Part shown: piece after piece, positions 13,687 through 14,865 of the stretch | Layout: every line of letters begins with the position of its first letter | Numbering within the stretch: position 1 is the first letter of the stretch | Assembly: GCA_937988735.1 (NCBI GenBank) | Contig: CALKHQ010000340.1 | Coordinates: 1 to 14,865 of the forward strand | Direction of reading: 5' to 3' | Length of the DNA: 14,865 nt | DNA from: an uncultured Alphaproteobacteria bacterium | GTDB taxonomy: Bacteria > Pseudomonadota > Alphaproteobacteria > CALKHQ01 | Position numbers and translations under genes: made by a program | Notes under the pieces: generated by a model | Told to the model about the DNA's origin: nothing | The model's database searches: none | Seen by the model: the letters and a program-made list of their open reading frames with translations, nothing else

Positions 13687-13911
13687 ATGCGGCCGATCGT
13701 GAAGACCCTGAGTTACGGTGCGATGCACCTGACGGTGGCGGTCGGCGTCGCCTATGCCGTCTCCGGCGACTGGCATGTCGCGCTTGGCATCGGGATCATC
13801 GAGCCTGCGATCCAGACGCTGGCCTATGCGGTGCACGAGCGGCTGTGGTCGCCGCGGAAGGAGCGTGAGGTCGCCGCCGCAGCGCCTGTCGGGCCCCTGC
13901 ACGCCGTCTGA
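13687..13911 (+). CDS. DUF2061 family membrane protein
   Basis: A 74-aa inner-membrane protein of unknown function. The sequence fits the DUF2061 pattern: a KTLSYGAMHLTVAVGVAYAVSG helix (residues 6-27), a short turn, then ALGIGIIEPAIQTLAYAVHE (residues 32-51) ending in HERLW, with a basic cytoplasmic tail. Both hydrophobic segments probably span the membrane as a hairpin. ATG 13687 is supported by GGAGAA a few nt upstream. A Fur-box-like site lies directly upstream, which is not a usual regulator for this family as far as I know. The gene stands alone or is read through into the dehydrogenase pair 93 nt downstream. Confidence 0.88.
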   Translation: MRPIVKTLSYGAMHLTVAVGVAYAVSGDWHVALGIGIIEPAIQTLAYAVHERLWSPRKEREVAAAAPVGPLHAV

Positions 13912-14004
13912 CCCCGCCCTCCGCCCGTTGACGGCTTGGTGCCCCCTCCGGACAATGCCCGCCGCGGTGTCCGCACCGCTCGGGCAAACCGACCGGGGGA
14001 GGAG

Positions 14005-14580
14005 ATGGAGGGGCAGGCTCACGACCTTGCCGCCGAGCTGGCGGCGCTGTGCGACACCATGCTGCCGGGGGATGCGCGGTTCCCGTCGGCGACCGCCGCC
14101 GGGGCTCACGGCGTCGCTGCCGACCGCATCCGCGCCCGCGCCGGCGAGGCCGGCCTCGACCGGGTGATCGAAGCCATGCGCGCCTGCGGCGGACCGCTCG
14201 CATCCGCCGCAGACAGGACCGCCGTCGTCCGCGCCTTCGAGACGCAGCACCCGGAGCTGTTCGGCCTCGTCCGCCTCGCCCTGTTCACCGCCTACTACGA
14301 GAGCCCGGCCGTGATCCGCGCGATCCGGGCGCTGGGCCACGTCTACAACGCGGCGCCGCAGCCGGCCGGCTACGACATGCCGCCGTTCGACCCCGACGAT
14401 CCGCTGCACGCGCCGCGCCACCGCCGCGGCAGCTATGTTCCCACCGCGGAGGTGCGCCGCGTCGATCTCTCGCCCCTGCCGCCCGATCCGCTGGCGCCCG
14501 AGGACTACCGCCAGGAGCAGGGGACGGCCACCGGCCGCGGGCTGCTGTCCACCGGCACCCGCGAGGAGGTCCGGCGATGA
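14005..14580 (+). CDS. Gluconate 2-dehydrogenase subunit 3-like protein
   Basis: Small accessory subunit of GMC-type dehydrogenases (the gluconate 2-dehydrogenase subunit 3 family); in studied relatives it helps to export or mature the flavin subunit. The 191-aa protein has the family's opening LAALCDTMLPGDARFPSA, a helical middle, and the conserved tail LFTAYYESPAVIRAIRALGH followed by PQPAGYDMPPFDPDDP. No Tat or Sec signal is visible at the chosen start, unlike some homologues, so the complex may be cytoplasmic-facing or use another route. ATG 14005 follows a GGGGGAGGAG ribosome binding site; the open frame from 13936 would add an Arg-rich shadow. Its stop codon overlaps the GMC oxidoreductase start (ATGA, 4 nt), so the two are co-translated. 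Confidence 0.85.
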   Translation: MEGQAHDLAAELAALCDTMLPGDARFPSATAAGAHGVAADRIRARAGEAGLDRVIEAMRACGGPLASAADRTAVVRAFETQHPELFGLVRLALFTAYYESPAVIRAIRALGHVYNAAPQPAGYDMPPFDPDDPLHAPRHRRGSYVPTAEVRRVDLSPLPPDPLAPEDYRQEQGTATGRGLLSTGTREEVRR

Positions 14581-14865
14581 CTGCCGCCCGCGACAGGGTC
14601 GATGTGGTCGTCGTCGGCGCCGGGCCCGGCGGCGCCATCACGTCGCTGGTGCTCGCCCGCAAGGGCCTGAAGGTGGTCTGCCTCGAGCAGGGCCCATGGT
14701 TCCGCCCGGAGGGCCGCCCCCACGGCCGGACCGACTGGGAGTGGCAGCGGCTCACCCGCTGGTCCACCTCGCCCAACGTGCGCGACCTGCCGCACGACTA
14801 TCCGGTGGATTCCGTCGACGAGAGCACGCTGATGTGGAACGGCGTCGGCGGCGGCACCGCGATCT
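14577..14865 (+). CDS. GMC family FAD-dependent oxidoreductase, N-terminal part
   Basis: The first 96 codons of the flavin subunit of a probable sugar, sugar-acid or alcohol dehydrogenase; the gene runs off the right edge. The dinucleotide fold is clear: VDVVVVGAGPGGAITSLVLA (residues 8-27) binds the FAD pyrophosphate, and Glu37 in VVCLEQG binds the ribose. The later WNGVGGGTAI matches the GMC segment near the flavin. It overlaps the subunit-3-like gene by 4 nt, the usual pairing for membrane-bound GMC dehydrogenases of acetic-acid bacteria and relatives. Substrate and the presence of a cytochrome c subunit cannot be judged from this window. Confidence 0.92.
   Translation, partial: MTAARDRVDVVVVGAGPGGAITSLVLARKGLKVVCLEQGPWFRPEGRPHGRTDWEWQRLTRWSTSPNVRDLPHDYPVDSVDESTLMWNGVGGGTAI

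Noticed and set aside
1..14865. CRISPR arrays, tRNA or rRNA genes, insertion sequences, defence systems
   Set aside because: No regularly spaced repeats, cloverleaf-like or rRNA sequence, transposase motifs or terminal inverted repeats were seen; all main ORFs fit metabolic or transport families.

Overview
The window reads as chromosomal DNA of a very GC-rich free-living alphaproteobacterium, most likely of the Rhodospirillales/Azospirillum-like kind. The basis is the strongly GC third-position codon use, a PhaR-type PHA regulator, many sugar ABC transporters, and protein sequences resembling that group. No rRNA, tRNA, CRISPR array, insertion sequence or phage gene was seen. The long ORFs antiparallel to real genes are GC-driven shadows.

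Positions 1-5325 form a carbon-storage region. On the minus strand are the N-terminal 80% of an oxalate-CoA-ligase-like acyl-CoA synthetase, an unrecognised 151-aa protein, and the PHA regulator PhaR. Diverging from phaR on the plus strand are a small coiled-coil protein (PhaE/phasin-like by context), a PHA-synthase-family alpha/beta hydrolase with a GxCxGG nucleophile box, and the thiolase PhaA. The phaR promoter carries two TGC-N3-GCA inverted repeats 19 bp apart, the expected form of a PhaR operator. The coiled-coil gene and the synthase-like gene appear to overlap by about 170 bp in different frames. No phaB reductase follows phaA.

Positions 5343-9412 form a minus-strand sugar-import unit: a GntR/FCD regulator, a single-domain ABC ATPase, an RbsC-type permease and a periplasmic binding protein, ended by a clear intrinsic terminator. 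A shared motif (TTCATCRTAYRA) lies just upstream of both the regulator and the ATPase gene, which suggests autoregulation and control of the transporter by the same repressor.

Positions 9413-13244 hold a 535-bp gene-free leader with paired TGTTGACTT repeats, then a second importer of the maltose type on the plus strand. It consists of a Tat-exported binding protein, an intercistronic stem-loop, and two MalF/MalG-type permeases with a 4-nt overlap. No ATPase is encoded with it in the window. A small exported or membrane-anchored protein is convergent with it.

Positions 13643-14865 hold a DUF2061 membrane protein behind a good Fur-box-like palindrome, then a gluconate-2-dehydrogenase-subunit-3-like protein overlapping by 4 nt a GMC-type FAD oxidoreductase that runs off the window. 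The last pair probably forms a sugar or alcohol dehydrogenase, and may work with the neighbouring sugar importers.
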